A DNA stretch of 64,000 nucleotides from Rhodococcus rhodnii NBRC 100604 (GTDB lineage Bacteria; Actinomycetota; Actinomycetes; Mycobacteriales; Mycobacteriaceae): contig NZ_BCXD01000005.1 in assembly GCF_001894925.1 (NCBI RefSeq), positions 62,001 to 126,000 of the forward strand, in the 5' to 3' direction. How positions within the stretch are numbered: position 1 is the first letter of the stretch; each line of letters starts with the position of its first letter. A model generated the notes under the pieces. The model did no database searches and was not told the DNA's origin. It worked only from the letters and a program-made list of their open reading frames with translations. Made by a program: the position numbers and the translations under genes. Shown piece by piece: positions 8,035 to 17,378 of this stretch.

Positions 8035-9345
8035 GTGCGCCGCCGTCTGCTCCAGACGATCCTCGCGGTCGTCATCCTCACGTGCCTCGTGCTCGGTGTG
8101 CCGCTCATGTACACCGCGTGGCTGTGGGTCGAGGACATCACGCGCAGCGATCTGCAGAGCCGCCTCGAGCGCATGGCCGACGAGATCGTCGAGCAGGAGA
8201 ACGACGAGGGCGTCGTGATCGGGGAACTGAACGAGACCCCGTTGCGGCTTCTCACGCCCGCGGACGCGAGGCTCGTCGTGGTGTATCCGAGTCAGGTCGA
8301 CTCGGCCGCGACGGCGGAGATCGGCGCGCGTGTCGTGCCCTCGCCGCTCGTGGAATCGCTGTCGATGGGCACGAGCGGATCGTTGCGGCTCGAGGTGCCG
8401 TCGGACGAGATGCGGATGCGCCAGCAGCAGGCCGTGGGCGCAGTCGGTCTTCTCGTGCTCGCCTCGCTCGGCGCCGGGACGTCGGTCGCGGTCGTCACCG
8501 CGCGCAGGCTCTCGGACCCGCTGCTCGACGTCGCGCGCAGAGCGGCGCGGCTCGCCGAAGGCGACTTCCGCCCGGACACGCGCCGGCACGGCATCGCCGA
8601 ACTCGACCGCGTCTCGGACGTCCTCGACTCCGCGACCGTCGAGATCTCGGGCCGGCTGCAGCGCGAATACGAACTCGTCGGCGACGTCTCGCACCAGCTG
8701 CGCAGCCGGCTCACCGCGGTGCGGCTGCGGCTCGACGAGCTCTCGGTCCACCCCGATCCCGACGTCGTCCTCGAAGCGAACGAAGCGATGGCGCAGGTGG
8801 ACCGGCTCACCGAGGCGATCGACGATCTCATGCGGTCGTCCCGGATCGGTGGCGCCGACCGCGCGGTACCGATCGTGGCGGCGCTCGAGAGCGTCGTCGG
8901 CGACTGGCAGGCGCCGTTCCAGGACGCCGGGCGCAGGCTCGAGCTCCGCGGCGACCCGGAGCTGCTCGCTGTCACGACGCCGCCGCGACTGCGCGAGGCC
9001 GTCGCGGTCCTCGTCGACAACGCCCTCGTGCACGGTGCGGGCCCGTGCTCGGTGTCGGTCCGTTCGGTGGCCCGGCGTGGTGCGGGCACCCGCGGCGAGC
9101 CGCTCGTCGCCGTCGAGGTCGCGGACGACGGCGAGGGCGTGAGCGACGATCTGGCGCCTCACATCTTCGACCGTGGCTTCTCGGGCGCGGGGTCGACGGG
9201 GGTCGGGCTCGCGCTGGCCCGTGCGCTCATCGAAGCGGACGGGGGACGGCTCGAACTGCAACGACGTCGACCGGCGCTGTTCGCGATCTTCCTGCCGACC
9301 GAACGCGACGCGGGCCGGATACGCGACGTGCGCGAACCCCGCTGA
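8035..9345 (+). CDS. membrane sensor histidine kinase
   Basis: This 436-residue kinase has one N-terminal helix (about 7-29), an extracytoplasmic sensor of about 100 residues, and a second helix (about 133-153). A HAMP domain, a DHp region and a catalytic domain follow. The phospho-accepting His is His220 in VSHQLRSRLTAVRL, a variant of the usual HELRTPL. ATP-binding boxes are VLVDNALVHG (N), DDGEGV (G1) and GVGLALARALIEADGG (G2). It is the partner of the regulator 6 bases upstream. The start is GTG. The ligand is not predictable. Confidence 0.9.
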   Translation: MRRRLLQTILAVVILTCLVLGVPLMYTAWLWVEDITRSDLQSRLERMADEIVEQENDEGVVIGELNETPLRLLTPADARLVVVYPSQVDSAATAEIGARVVPSPLVESLSMGTSGSLRLEVPSDEMRMRQQQAVGAVGLLVLASLGAGTSVAVVTARRLSDPLLDVARRAARLAEGDFRPDTRRHGIAELDRVSDVLDSATVEISGRLQREYELVGDVSHQLRSRLTAVRLRLDELSVHPDPDVVLEANEAMAQVDRLTEAIDDLMRSSRIGGADRAVPIVAALESVVGDWQAPFQDAGRRLELRGDPELLAVTTPPRLREAVAVLVDNALVHGAGPCSVSVRSVARRGAGTRGEPLVAVEVADDGEGVSDDLAPHIFDRGFSGAGSTGVGLALARALIEADGGRLELQRRRPALFAIFLPTERDAGRIRDVREPR

Positions 9346-9357
9346 CGGGCGGTCCGG

Positions 9358-10008
9358 TCAGGACCGCAGATCCCGGTCGCGTCGTTCGCCCGCCTCGTCG
9401 GCGAGCATCGCCTCTTCGGCCAGTACCACCTCTTCGGTCAGCGCGGCCGTCGAGACCGTCCCGGCGATCTCCGCCTCCGCGAGCGTCGTGTCCGTCCGGT
9501 GTCCCGCGTCCGGCGTCACGATCGGTGCCTTCTCGGGGAAGACGAACCACTTGAACGCGAAGTACCGGAACAGCATCTGCAGGATGTTGCCGATGATGTA
9601 GGCGCTCACGAAGTCGGCGATGTTCTCCACCGTGAGGCTGACGTTCGGTACCCGCAGGTTGAACGCGTAACTGGAGATGTAGAGCGGCACGAAGCTCAGC
9701 ACGACGCCGACACCGCTGATCCCGAAGAACAGCAGCGCCTCACTCGCGCGATCGCGGCCACCGCGGTGTTTGAACGACCATTCGCGGTTGAGGACGTACG
9801 ACACGAGCACCGCGACGACGCCCGCGATCACCTTCGCGGTGACCGGCTTGTGGTCGAGAATCGTCAGCTTGAGGGTGTAGAAGATCGCGGAATCGATGAC
9901 GAAGGTCGTTCCGCCGACGATCGCGAACTTCACGAATTCGGCATGGCGGGCCACGAAATCCCGTGCGGGCTCCGGAAGCCGGGCGTGAACGCCCTCGAGT
10001 ACTGACAC
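9358..10008 (-). CDS. GtrA-family membrane protein
   Basis: This 216-residue protein has four membrane helices (about 26-48, 57-75, 90-113 and 130-155) with the GtrA signature FVKFAIVGGTTFVIDSAIFY and SYVLNREWSFK. GtrA proteins are thought to help flip or present polyprenyl-linked sugars for cell-surface glycans. The equivalent position in mycobacteria (Rv3277) lies between the PH-domain gene and purK, as here. The last 50 residues are an acidic, poorly conserved cytoplasmic tail. It converges on the kinase gene, 12 bases away. The start at 10008 gives MSVLEG; an upstream promoter is not obvious. Confidence 0.85.
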   Translation of the reverse strand: MSVLEGVHARLPEPARDFVARHAEFVKFAIVGGTTFVIDSAIFYTLKLTILDHKPVTAKVIAGVVAVLVSYVLNREWSFKHRGGRDRASEALLFFGISGVGVVLSFVPLYISSYAFNLRVPNVSLTVENIADFVSAYIIGNILQMLFRYFAFKWFVFPEKAPIVTPDAGHRTDTTLAEAEIAGTVSTAALTEEVVLAEEAMLADEAGERRDRDLRS

Positions 10009-10119
10009 AACGTTCGAGTGTACGAACTATGGCTGAGGGATTGCTATGAGGTGGACTCGATCGGCGCCCCGCGTGTCGCACGGCACGTCGTCGCGGCACG
10101 GTGCCGCTCTCTCCCGGCC

Positions 10120-10147
10120 GGCCCCGGACCGGCCCCGGACCGGGGCC
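10120..10147. repeat. 11-bp direct repeat and GC hairpin upstream of purK
   Basis: GGCCCCGGACC is repeated exactly at 10120-10130 and 10131-10141. The second copy with the following GGGGCC forms an almost perfect inverted repeat. It lies in the 180-base gap between divergent gtrA and purK; any role is unknown. Confidence 0.6.
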
Positions 10148-10188
10148 GACGGCCGCTGTGACACCGCCGGCGACCGTCGTGACACCAT

Positions 10189-11490
10189 ATGAACGTGACC
10201 GTGACCCCCGACCAGTCGCCCGTGTCCGCCCGGCCCGAGCCGCCGCGCGAACTCGCGGCGGGGCAGCCCGTCGTGACGATGATCGGCGGCGGCCAGCTCG
10301 CGCGGATGACGCACCAGGCGGCGATCGCGCTCGGCCAGAGCCTGCGCGTACTCGCGGCGTCCGCTGACGAGCCCGCCGCGCGCGTGACGCCCGACGTCGT
10401 CCTCGGTAGCCACGACTCCCTCGACGATCTGCGGGCCGCCGCGACCGGGTCGCACGCACTGACCTTCGACCACGAGGGCGTTCCGACCGAGCACCTCGAG
10501 ACGCTGGTCGCGGAGGGCGTCAACGTCCAGCCGCCGCCGCAGGCGCTGATCTACGCGCAGGACAAGCTCGCGATGCGTCGTCGGCTGAGCGAGCTCGGCC
10601 TCCCGATCCCGCCGTTCGCGGAGGTCACGTGGGCGGGCGACGTCGAGGCGTTCGCCGACGAGCACGGCTGGCCCGTCGTGATCAAGGCGGTCCGCGGCGG
10701 CTACGACGGCCGCGGCGTGTGGATGCCCGAGGACGCCGACGACGCCGAGCGCATCGTCGGCGAGCAACTCGACAAGGGCACGACCCTCATGGTGGAGCAG
10801 CGCGTCGCGTGGCGCCGCGAACTCTCGGCGATGGTCGCGCGCTCGCCCTTCGGGCAGGGCGCGGCGTGGCCCGTCGTCCAGACGGTGCAACGCGACGGCC
10901 AGCTCGCCGTCGCGATCGCACCCGCACCGGACCTGTCGCAGGAACTGGCCGACCACGCGTCCTCGCTGGCACTGCGGCTCGCCGGCGAGCTCGGCGTCGT
11001 CGGTGCGATGGCCGTCGAGCTGTTCGAGACCGAGGACGGCCGGGTGCTGGTCAACGAGCTCGCGATGCGCCCGCACAACTCGGGCCACTGGACGATGGAC
11101 GGCGCGCGCACGTCGCAGTTCGAGCAGCATCTGCGGGCGGTGCTCGACTACCCGCTCGGCGACACCTCGCCGATCGCGCCGGTCACCGTCACCGCCAACG
11201 TTCTCGGTGGCGCCGAGTCGCCCGCGATGAGCATGGACGAGCGGATCCATCACCTCTTCGCGCGGATGCCCGACGCGAAGGTGCATCTCTACAACAAGAG
11301 CGAGCGCCCCGCCCGCAAGATCGGGCACGTCAACATCGTGGGCGGACCCGGCTCGCTCGACGACGCCGAGTACGTCGCGGACGTGCGTGAGCGGGCCGAA
11401 CGCGCCGCCCACTGGCTCTCGCACGCCGAGTGGACGGACGGCTGGGACCCGCACACCGGGACGACCGACGAGGCAGGAGCACAGCGATGA
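10189..11490 (+). CDS. purK: N5-carboxyaminoimidazole ribonucleotide synthase
   Basis: This 433-residue ATP-grasp enzyme converts AIR, ATP and bicarbonate to N5-CAIR in purine synthesis. Visible features are [21 protein letters not shown] at the start of the N-domain, [12 protein letters not shown], the nucleotide-binding [14 protein letters not shown], and the metal/ATP site [17 protein letters not shown]. An N-terminal extension of about 25 residues precedes the core, so GTG codons at 10195 or 10201 could also be the start. The last codons overlap the purE start (ATGA), so PurK and PurE are co-translated as the two steps from AIR to CAIR. Confidence 0.93.
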   Translation: MNVTVTPDQSPVSARPEPPRELAAGQPVVTMIGGGQLARMTHQAAIALGQSLRVLAASADEPAARVTPDVVLGSHDSLDDLRAAATGSHALTFDHEGVPTEHLETLVAEGVNVQPPPQALIYAQDKLAMRRRLSELGLPIPPFAEVTWAGDVEAFADEHGWPVVIKAVRGGYDGRGVWMPEDADDAERIVGEQLDKGTTLMVEQRVAWRRELSAMVARSPFGQGAAWPVVQTVQRDGQLAVAIAPAPDLSQELADHASSLALRLAGELGVVGAMAVELFETEDGRVLVNELAMRPHNSGHWTMDGARTSQFEQHLRAVLDYPLGDTSPIAPVTVTANVLGGAESPAMSMDERIHHLFARMPDAKVHLYNKSERPARKIGHVNIVGGPGSLDDAEYVADVRERAERAAHWLSHAEWTDGWDPHTGTTDEAGAQR

Positions 11491-12002
11491 GCGCGACGAC
11501 GACCGGCGGCCCCCGTGTCGGGCTGATCATGGGCAGCGACTCGGACTGGCCGACGATGGAGCAGGCCGCGATCGCGCTCGCCGAGTTCGACGTCCCGTTC
11601 GAGGTGGGCGTCGTCTCGGCCCATCGCACCCCGCAGCGCATGCTCGACTACGCGCGCGACGCGGCGGGCCGCGGCCTGCAGGTCGTCGTCGCGGGCGCGG
11701 GCGGTGCGGCACATCTCCCGGGGATGGTGGCGTCCGTGACGCCGCTCCCCGTGATCGGTGTCCCGGTGCCGCTGAAGCACCTCGACGGCATGGATTCGCT
11801 GCTGTCGATCGTGCAGATGCCCGCAGGCGTCCCCGTCGCGACGGTCTCGATCGGCGGAGCGCGCAACGCGGGCCTGCTCGCGGTCCGCATCCTCGCCGCC
11901 ACCGATCCCGCGCTGCGGTCGCGGATGGAGACCTTCCAGGCATCGCTCGAGACGATGGTGCTGGAGAAGGACGCGGCACTGCGCGAGCGTCTGCTCGGCT
12001 GA
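11487..12002 (+). CDS. purE: N5-CAIR mutase
   Basis: This 171-residue class I PurE moves the carboxyl group of N5-CAIR from nitrogen to carbon to give CAIR. It has the substrate loop [16 protein letters not shown], the [12 protein letters not shown] motif with the catalytic His, and [14 protein letters not shown] followed by PVIGVPV. The family forms octamers. AGGCAGGAG precedes the ATG, which overlaps the purK stop. The next gene starts 14 bases downstream on the same strand and could be read through, although its function is unrelated. Confidence 0.95.
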   Translation: MSATTTGGPRVGLIMGSDSDWPTMEQAAIALAEFDVPFEVGVVSAHRTPQRMLDYARDAAGRGLQVVVAGAGGAAHLPGMVASVTPLPVIGVPVPLKHLDGMDSLLSIVQMPAGVPVATVSIGGARNAGLLAVRILAATDPALRSRMETFQASLETMVLEKDAALRERLLG

Positions 12003-12016
12003 CGGCGGAGCCGACC

Positions 12017-13224
12017 GTGCTGCGCCGGGTGGGGCCGCCGGAACGTTCCGGATCGCGGGCGCGCACCGTGGACCGGATCGTCGCCGTGATCGCGGCCGTC
12101 CTGTCGACGGTGTGGATCGTGACCGTCTCGGAGTGGTCGGGCGCGTCGATCGTGACGCAGCTGCTGGTCTGCGTCCTCGGACTCGGACTGACCGTTCCGC
12201 TCGCGTGGCGCCGGACGCGTCCCGAACTCTCCGGCTGCACGATCGCGGTGTTCGCGCTCGTGCATCTGGTGTTCGTCGACACGGTCGTCCTGGCCGAGGT
12301 GCTCACCGTGCCGGCCGCCGTCTATGCGATGGCGGCGTACGCGCGGCAGTGGGCGTGCGTCCTCGCGCTCGTACTCGGCGTCGTCGGCTCCGGCATCGCC
12401 GGTGCCGTCTACCTCGCGTACGACGGCATGCCGCGATGGGGTTTCGTCCTCAACATCGTCCTCTCGGCCGTCTTCGTCGCCGCGATCTGGGCGTTCGGTG
12501 CGGTGCGGCGGGTACGGCTGCAGGAACTCGATGCGCTCGCCGAACGCGCCCGGCTGCTCGAACTCGAACGCGAGCAGGAGGCCCGGCTCGCCGCCGCAGA
12601 CGAGCGCGCCCGCATCGCGCGCGAGATGCACGACATCGTGGCGCACTCGCTGACCGTCGTCATCGCGCAGGCGGACGGGGGACGGTACTCGGTGCCTGCC
12701 GGTTCCGACGCCGCGGCGGTCTTCGACACGATCGCGTCGACGGGGCGCGAGGCACTCTCGGAGATGCGAGCACTGCTCACGGTGATGCGCGACGGCGACG
12801 AACGCTCGTTCGCGCCTGCGCCGACCATCGACGACATCGCGGTACTGGTCGACGAGACGACGTCGAGCGGCGTCGCGGTCGACGTCGAGACGCTCGGGAC
12901 GCCGCGCGACGTCCCGCCCGGTACCGCGCTCACCGCCTACCGCGTCGTCCAGGAGTCGCTCACCAACGTCCTCAAACACGCCGGCCCGGTGCGCGGGCGC
13001 ACGTGCGGATCGAGTGGGGCGCCGACGCGCTCGCGCTCGTGATCGTCGACGACGGCCGCGGCGGCGCCGCGCTCGTGTCGGCCTCGGCGGGCGGCCAGGG
13101 GGTCGCCGGGATGCGCGAGCGAGTGCGGCTGCACGGTGGGCGACTGCATGCGGGCCCCGTCGGCGGTGGCGGCTACCGTGTCGAGGCGAGTCTTCCGTAC
13201 GAACAGCGAGGGGCGGAGCGGTGA
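12017..13224 (+). pseudogene. NarL-type (HisKA_3) sensor histidine kinase, interrupted by a frameshift
   Basis: Four to five hydrophobic helices fill about residues 15-150. They lead into a dimerisation helix with ERARIAREMHDIVAHSLTVVI (phospho-accepting His205) and the N-box-like AYRVVQESLTNVLKHAGP. There the frame is lost; a shifted frame continues AHVRIEWGADALALVIVDDGRGG, then GVAGMRERVRLHGG, to a stop overlapping the next gene (GTGA). One base appears missing in GCCCGGT at about 12984-12990; an extra G would restore KHAGPGARAHVRIEW. As written the kinase lacks its ATP-binding G boxes. GGCGGAG precedes the GTG at 12017. It belongs with the LuxR-type regulator downstream. Confidence 0.78.
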
Positions 13225-13964
13225 CGGACAACCCGGGGGATGGAGCGCCGATCGCGGTCGCGCTCGTCGACGATCAGCAGCTGGTCCGCGCCGGCTTCCG
13301 CATGGTCATCGAATCGCAGCCGGACCTCGCGGTCGTCGCCGAAGCGGACAACGGGCGCGACGCGCTGCGGGTGCTCGCCGAACGCCGCGCCGACGTCGTG
13401 CTCATGGATGTGCAGATGCCCGGCATGGACGGCATCGAGGCGACGCGGCGGCTGCTCGCCGCACCGTCGCCGCCGAAGGTCGTCGTCCTCACGACGTTCG
13501 ACAACGACGAGTACGTGATCGCTGCGCTCGGTGCGGGGGCGAGCGGCTTCCTGCTCAAGGACGTCCCCGCGGAGGACATGCTCGCGGCGATCCGGACCGT
13601 TCACCGCGGCGACGCCGTCATCGAACCGCGCTCGACGCGCAGACTGCTCCGGCACGTCGGCGCCCACCTCGCGAGTGGTTCCGCCCCGGGTGGCGCCGCT
13701 CCGACCGTTCCGGACGATCTCACCGCGCGGGAGATCGAGGTGCTCGCCGAGATGGCGCGTGGCCTCAGCAACGCCGAGATCGCGGCGAGCCTCACGATCT
13801 CGGAGACGACCGTGAAGACCCACGTGGGACGAGTGCTCGCGAAGACCGGGTCGCGCGATCGGGTTCAGGCGGTGATCTTCGCCTTCCGCGTCGGACTCGT
13901 GTCGCGCACCGATCTTCTCGAGGAGGCCGGCGGCGAGGCCGGTGGTACCGCGAACCCCGGTTGA
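13221..13964 (+). CDS. NarL/LuxR-family response regulator
   Basis: 247 residues. The receiver domain has phospho-acceptor Asp63 in VVLMDVQMPGMDG and the conserved Lys in GFLLKDVPAEDML. After a Gly/Ala/Pro-rich linker the C-terminal helix-turn-helix reads LTAREIEVLAEMARGLSNAEIAASL followed by TVKTHVGRVLAKTGSRDRVQAV. It is coupled to the kinase gene by a GTGA overlap with GGGGCGGAG upstream. The divided ABC exporter genes that follow 85 bases later have their own promoter but may be its target, a common arrangement for such pairs. Confidence 0.9.
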   Translation: MTDNPGDGAPIAVALVDDQQLVRAGFRMVIESQPDLAVVAEADNGRDALRVLAERRADVVLMDVQMPGMDGIEATRRLLAAPSPPKVVVLTTFDNDEYVIAALGAGASGFLLKDVPAEDMLAAIRTVHRGDAVIEPRSTRRLLRHVGAHLASGSAPGGAAPTVPDDLTAREIEVLAEMARGLSNAEIAASLTISETTVKTHVGRVLAKTGSRDRVQAVIFAFRVGLVSRTDLLEEAGGEAGGTANPG

Positions 13965-14037
13965 TCCTCCCCGGGTAGGACGCCGCGCGGCGCAGAGACC
14001 CTTCCGTGCTCCGACGCGCCGACCTCGCTGTTCTTTC

Positions 14038-14043
14038 TAGTCT
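14038..14043 (+). promoter_or_regulatory. -10 element (TAGTCT) of leaderless ABC transporter operon
   Basis: TAGTCT ends 6 bases before the ATG at 14050, and there is no ribosome binding site, so the ABC operon is probably transcribed separately from the two-component genes. Confidence 0.6.
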
Positions 14044-14049
14044 CGGGGC

Positions 14050-14955
14050 ATGACGTTCGAGGGCGTTCCGTTCGGGGACACGGATTTCGGGGGCACGACT
14101 TCCGGGGGCACGGGGCCGGAGGCCGCGCCCGCCGTCCGGGTGAGAGGGCTCTCGAGGCCCTTCGCCCCGCGCGTGCCCCGCCGATGGACACGCGGACGTG
14201 AGCCGGCCTCGTCCGGTCCCGACATCGCGCGGCCCGACATCGCGCGGCTCGACATCGCGCGGCTCGACATCGCCGCGGGTGCGCTCACGGCGATCCTCGG
14301 TCCGTCGGGCTCGGGAAAGAGCACCCTCGTCGACAGCCTCGCGGGCGTGCATGCTGGATCGGATACGGGCCGGGGCGTCTCGGGTGTCGTCGAGATCGCG
14401 GGAACCCGGATCTCGACGTTGCGCGACTCCGCCCTCACCGTCTTCCGGCGCGATCACATCGGGACGGTGTTCGCATCGGCGAATCTCGTCCCGATGTTCT
14501 CGGCCCGCGAGAACATCCTGCTGCCGATGCGGCTGGCGGGACGCGAACCCGCGGACCCGTGGTTCGACGAGATCGTCGCCCGCTTCGGGCTGGCGGAACG
14601 ACTCGGCCACGCGCCGGAGCAGCTCACGACCTACGAGCAGCAGTGCGTCGCCCTCGCGCGTGCCCTGGTGTCGCAGCCGGACGTGGTGTTCGCCGACGAA
14701 CCGACGCGGCACCTCGACTCGATGGCGACGTCGCGGTTCCTCGGCCTGCTGCGGGCGAGCGTTCGCGAGGATCGCCTCACGGCCGTGCTGACGACCCACG
14801 ATCCCGTGGTCGCGTCGTACGCCGATCGAGTCGTCGTGCTCTCGGACGGCCGGATCACCGGGGAGATCGCCGATCCCACGCCCGCACGAGTGGCCGCCGG
14901 CCTCGGCGAACTCGCGGGACGGCCGATCGAGGACAGCGGCGGTGAACGATGGTGA
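14050..14955 (+). CDS. ABC transporter ATP-binding protein with degenerate Q-loop and signature
   Basis: This 301-residue protein is of the LolD/MacB type. It has an intact Walker A (GPSGSGKST, 84-92), a Walker B/D-loop VVFADEPTRHLDS and an H-loop His (VLTTHDP). However, the Q-loop reads GTVFASANL where FQ is usual, and the signature reads LTTYE instead of LSGGQ. The first 75 residues are unusual: Gly/Thr-rich, then a DIAR(L/P) repeat encoded by a 15-bp tandem DNA repeat where the A-loop and first strands should be. It would energise the permease whose gene overlaps its stop by 7 bases. Whether it hydrolyses ATP normally is doubtful. Confidence 0.85.
   Translation: MTFEGVPFGDTDFGGTTSGGTGPEAAPAVRVRGLSRPFAPRVPRRWTRGREPASSGPDIARPDIARLDIARLDIAAGALTAILGPSGSGKSTLVDSLAGVHAGSDTGRGVSGVVEIAGTRISTLRDSALTVFRRDHIGTVFASANLVPMFSARENILLPMRLAGREPADPWFDEIVARFGLAERLGHAPEQLTTYEQQCVALARALVSQPDVVFADEPTRHLDSMATSRFLGLLRASVREDRLTAVLTTHDPVVASYADRVVVLSDGRITGEIADPTPARVAAGLGELAGRPIEDSGGERW
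14221..14277 (+). repeat. 15-bp in-frame tandem repeat in the ABC ATPase gene
   Basis: Three full units of GACATCGCGCGGCTC (one with CCC) and a partial fourth encode DIARP-DIARL-DIARL-DIA, residues 58-74, just before the Walker A strand. Confidence 0.85.
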
Positions 14956-17378
14956 GTGCGTGGCGCACACCGCGACCGGTGACGACGTCGCTCGCGTGGG
15001 CGCTCGCTCGTGCCGACGGCGCCCGGTTCCTCGTCGCGGGGGTGGCGGTCGCGGTCGCGGTTGCTCACCTCGTCGTCGCGCTCGCGCTCGCGGACGGCCT
15101 GCGCGCGGGCGCGGCCGACGTCGCGACGGCCCACCAGCGCGAGACCGACGTGCTGGTGACGGGACCGCTGGATCCCGCTGTCCTCGGCCAGGTACCCGGC
15201 GTCGCGCAGGTCGTGTCCGACGACACCGTCGCGGTGCGCGTCGACGCCGAGCACGGAACGTGGTCCGGGGTCGCGGCGTCTCTCGCCACGCCGGGGCCGT
15301 TGCGCTGGCAGACGCTCTCGGCGGGACGATTCGCCGAGACACCCGGTGAGGTCGTGGTCTCCGACGATGCGGGTGTCGCGATCGGCGACGCCGTCCGGAT
15401 CGCGTCCACCGGCGGCGTGGCTGCCCCCGTCGGTGCGACGGTCGTCGGCCTCGTCGACGTCGGGGACACGGCGTTCCGGGCGAGCCCCGTCGCCGTGTTC
15501 GGTTACGAACAGCAGTGGACGCGGCAGTTCGCGTCGGATGCGACGTGGCGCGTCGCCGCTGCCGCGGGGACGGCTCCGGACGTCCTCGTCGAGCGCATCC
15601 GCACGAGCGTTCCCGGAGTGGACGTCGTGGTCACGGGAGAGGAGGCACGAGCGGAGATGCCACCGGCCGGGCCCGGGTGGATCTCGATCGTGGTCCTCGT
15701 GATGCTGTGTTTCGCGGCGGTCGCCGCGCTCGTCGCGATCTCGATCGTGCATCACACGTGCGCCGTGGTGCTCGGGGGGCGCACCGCCGAACTCGCGGCG
15801 CTACGCCGGGTGGGTGCATCGGCAGCGCAGGTCCGCGGAGCGCTCGCGGTCACGGGAGCGATGCTGGCAGCGGCGTCCTCGGCGCTCGCGATCGTGCTGG
15901 CGGCCGTCGCGACGACGGCGCTCGGTGGGGTCCTGCACGACGTCGGAGTTCCATTCGCGCACAGCGAGTTCCGTCCGCTGTGGGGACTCGCGGGAGCCGG
16001 CGCGGGGTTCGCGGTGATCGCGGTCGCGAGTGCCGGTCCGGTCCTGCGGGCCACGGGTGCCTCGCGCTTCGTGCCCGGCGCTCCGGCCCGGGTACGGCTG
16101 CGCTCGCGCGCCCACGTCGCACTCGCCGTCGCCGGAGCCGCCCTCACCGTCCTCGGCGTCGTCCGCACCGACATCCGGATCGCCTGTGCCGGCGGCCTCG
16201 CGACCTTCGTCGCGCTCATGCTCGCGGCGCCCACGCTGCTGCCGTTCGTCCTGCGTCCGTTGCGACGGCGGCTCTCGGCCGCGGGCCCGATCGCGGATCT
16301 CGCGATCCGCGCCGCGACGCGCGCGTCCGGCCACACCCGCATGACGGCGTCCGCTCTCATGGTGTGCGTCGCGCTGTCGAGTACGGCGGTCGTCGGTGCG
16401 ACGATGCTGCGTGAGAACACCGACGACCTGCTCGACGAGTACTACCCGGTGGACCTCACCGCGACCTTCCCGAGCCCGCTGCCACCGCTCGCCCGCGACG
16501 TCGTCGCCGCGGTCGGTGGCGTGTCCGACGTCGCGTCGCTCCGTGCTTTCGAGACACCGGAGATCTCCGGGTACGTCGTCGACGCCGTCGCCGCGCGCGA
16601 CGTCGCGAGGCATCCCGTCGCCGCGCCCGCGCCGGGAACGATCGTGTTGTCGCAGTACGATCTCGCGCGGCTGGACCTGACGGCGGGGGAGACGACCGAG
16701 GTCGGCGACGCGGCGCTCGTGGCGGTGCGTGGGCCGGACGGCAGCCCGCCCGTCGTCGCCGACACGGAGGCTGCGGCAGTCGGTGCGCGAGAGGAGGTGT
16801 CCGCCTTCTGGATTCGGCTCTCCGATCCGCACGGGGGGGCGAGTGCTGCCGAGGCCGTCACGGCCGCGGTGGCCGGGCTCGACTCCGCGAGCACAGTCGA
16901 TGGGCCGCTACCCGTGCGCGACGAGATCGGCACCGCGATCGGCACGACGCTCGTCGCCTCGCTGGGCGTGCTGTCGGTGGTGTTCGTCGTCGCGGTGGCG
17001 GGGGTCGGGAACAGCGTCGCGCTCACGACGCGCGAGCGCGCCGGCGAGTCGGCACTGCTGCGGATCATCGGGCTCGGCCGACGTCAGCTACGACGCGCGG
17101 TACTCGGCGAGGCGGTGCTCGTCGCGGCTGCAGCCACGTTGTGCGGTGCGGTCTTCGGCGTCGTCCACGGGGTCGCGGGCGCCGCTGCGGTGACGGGGCT
17201 CGGACCGGTCTCGGTGGACGCGGTGCCGTGGCTCGCCGTCGGGGGCATCGTCGTCGCCGGTGTGGCGGGCGGTCTCGTCGCCGCGGTGGTCCCGGCAGCG
17301 CGAGCGGCCCGGCGCCCGCACGGGGTACGTCGACGCCGCGACGCCGCGACGCGCCAGATCACGACAGCGAGCGGGTGA
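14949..17378 (+). CDS. FtsX-like ABC transporter permease
   Basis: An 809-residue membrane protein with a helix near residues 21-41, a large extracytoplasmic domain, three helices around 235-365, two further helices (about 385-430), a second periplasmic-type domain and three C-terminal helices around 670-800. This is the duplicated FtsX arrangement of actinobacterial exporters related to LolCE/MacB, which extract or export lipids, lipoproteins or peptides. Its ATG overlaps the ATPase gene, with GGCGGTGAACG ahead of it. The stop lies 20 bases inside the convergent acyl-CoA-synthetase-like gene. The substrate is unknown. Confidence 0.87.
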   Translation: MVSAWRTPRPVTTSLAWALARADGARFLVAGVAVAVAVAHLVVALALADGLRAGAADVATAHQRETDVLVTGPLDPAVLGQVPGVAQVVSDDTVAVRVDAEHGTWSGVAASLATPGPLRWQTLSAGRFAETPGEVVVSDDAGVAIGDAVRIASTGGVAAPVGATVVGLVDVGDTAFRASPVAVFGYEQQWTRQFASDATWRVAAAAGTAPDVLVERIRTSVPGVDVVVTGEEARAEMPPAGPGWISIVVLVMLCFAAVAALVAISIVHHTCAVVLGGRTAELAALRRVGASAAQVRGALAVTGAMLAAASSALAIVLAAVATTALGGVLHDVGVPFAHSEFRPLWGLAGAGAGFAVIAVASAGPVLRATGASRFVPGAPARVRLRSRAHVALAVAGAALTVLGVVRTDIRIACAGGLATFVALMLAAPTLLPFVLRPLRRRLSAAGPIADLAIRAATRASGHTRMTASALMVCVALSSTAVVGATMLRENTDDLLDEYYPVDLTATFPSPLPPLARDVVAAVGGVSDVASLRAFETPEISGYVVDAVAARDVARHPVAAPAPGTIVLSQYDLARLDLTAGETTEVGDAALVAVRGPDGSPPVVADTEAAAVGAREEVSAFWIRLSDPHGGASAAEAVTAAVAGLDSASTVDGPLPVRDEIGTAIGTTLVASLGVLSVVFVVAVAGVGNSVALTTRERAGESALLRIIGLGRRQLRRAVLGEAVLVAAAATLCGAVFGVVHGVAGAAAVTGLGPVSVDAVPWLAVGGIVVAGVAGGLVAAVVPAARAARRPHGVRRRRDAATRQITTASG

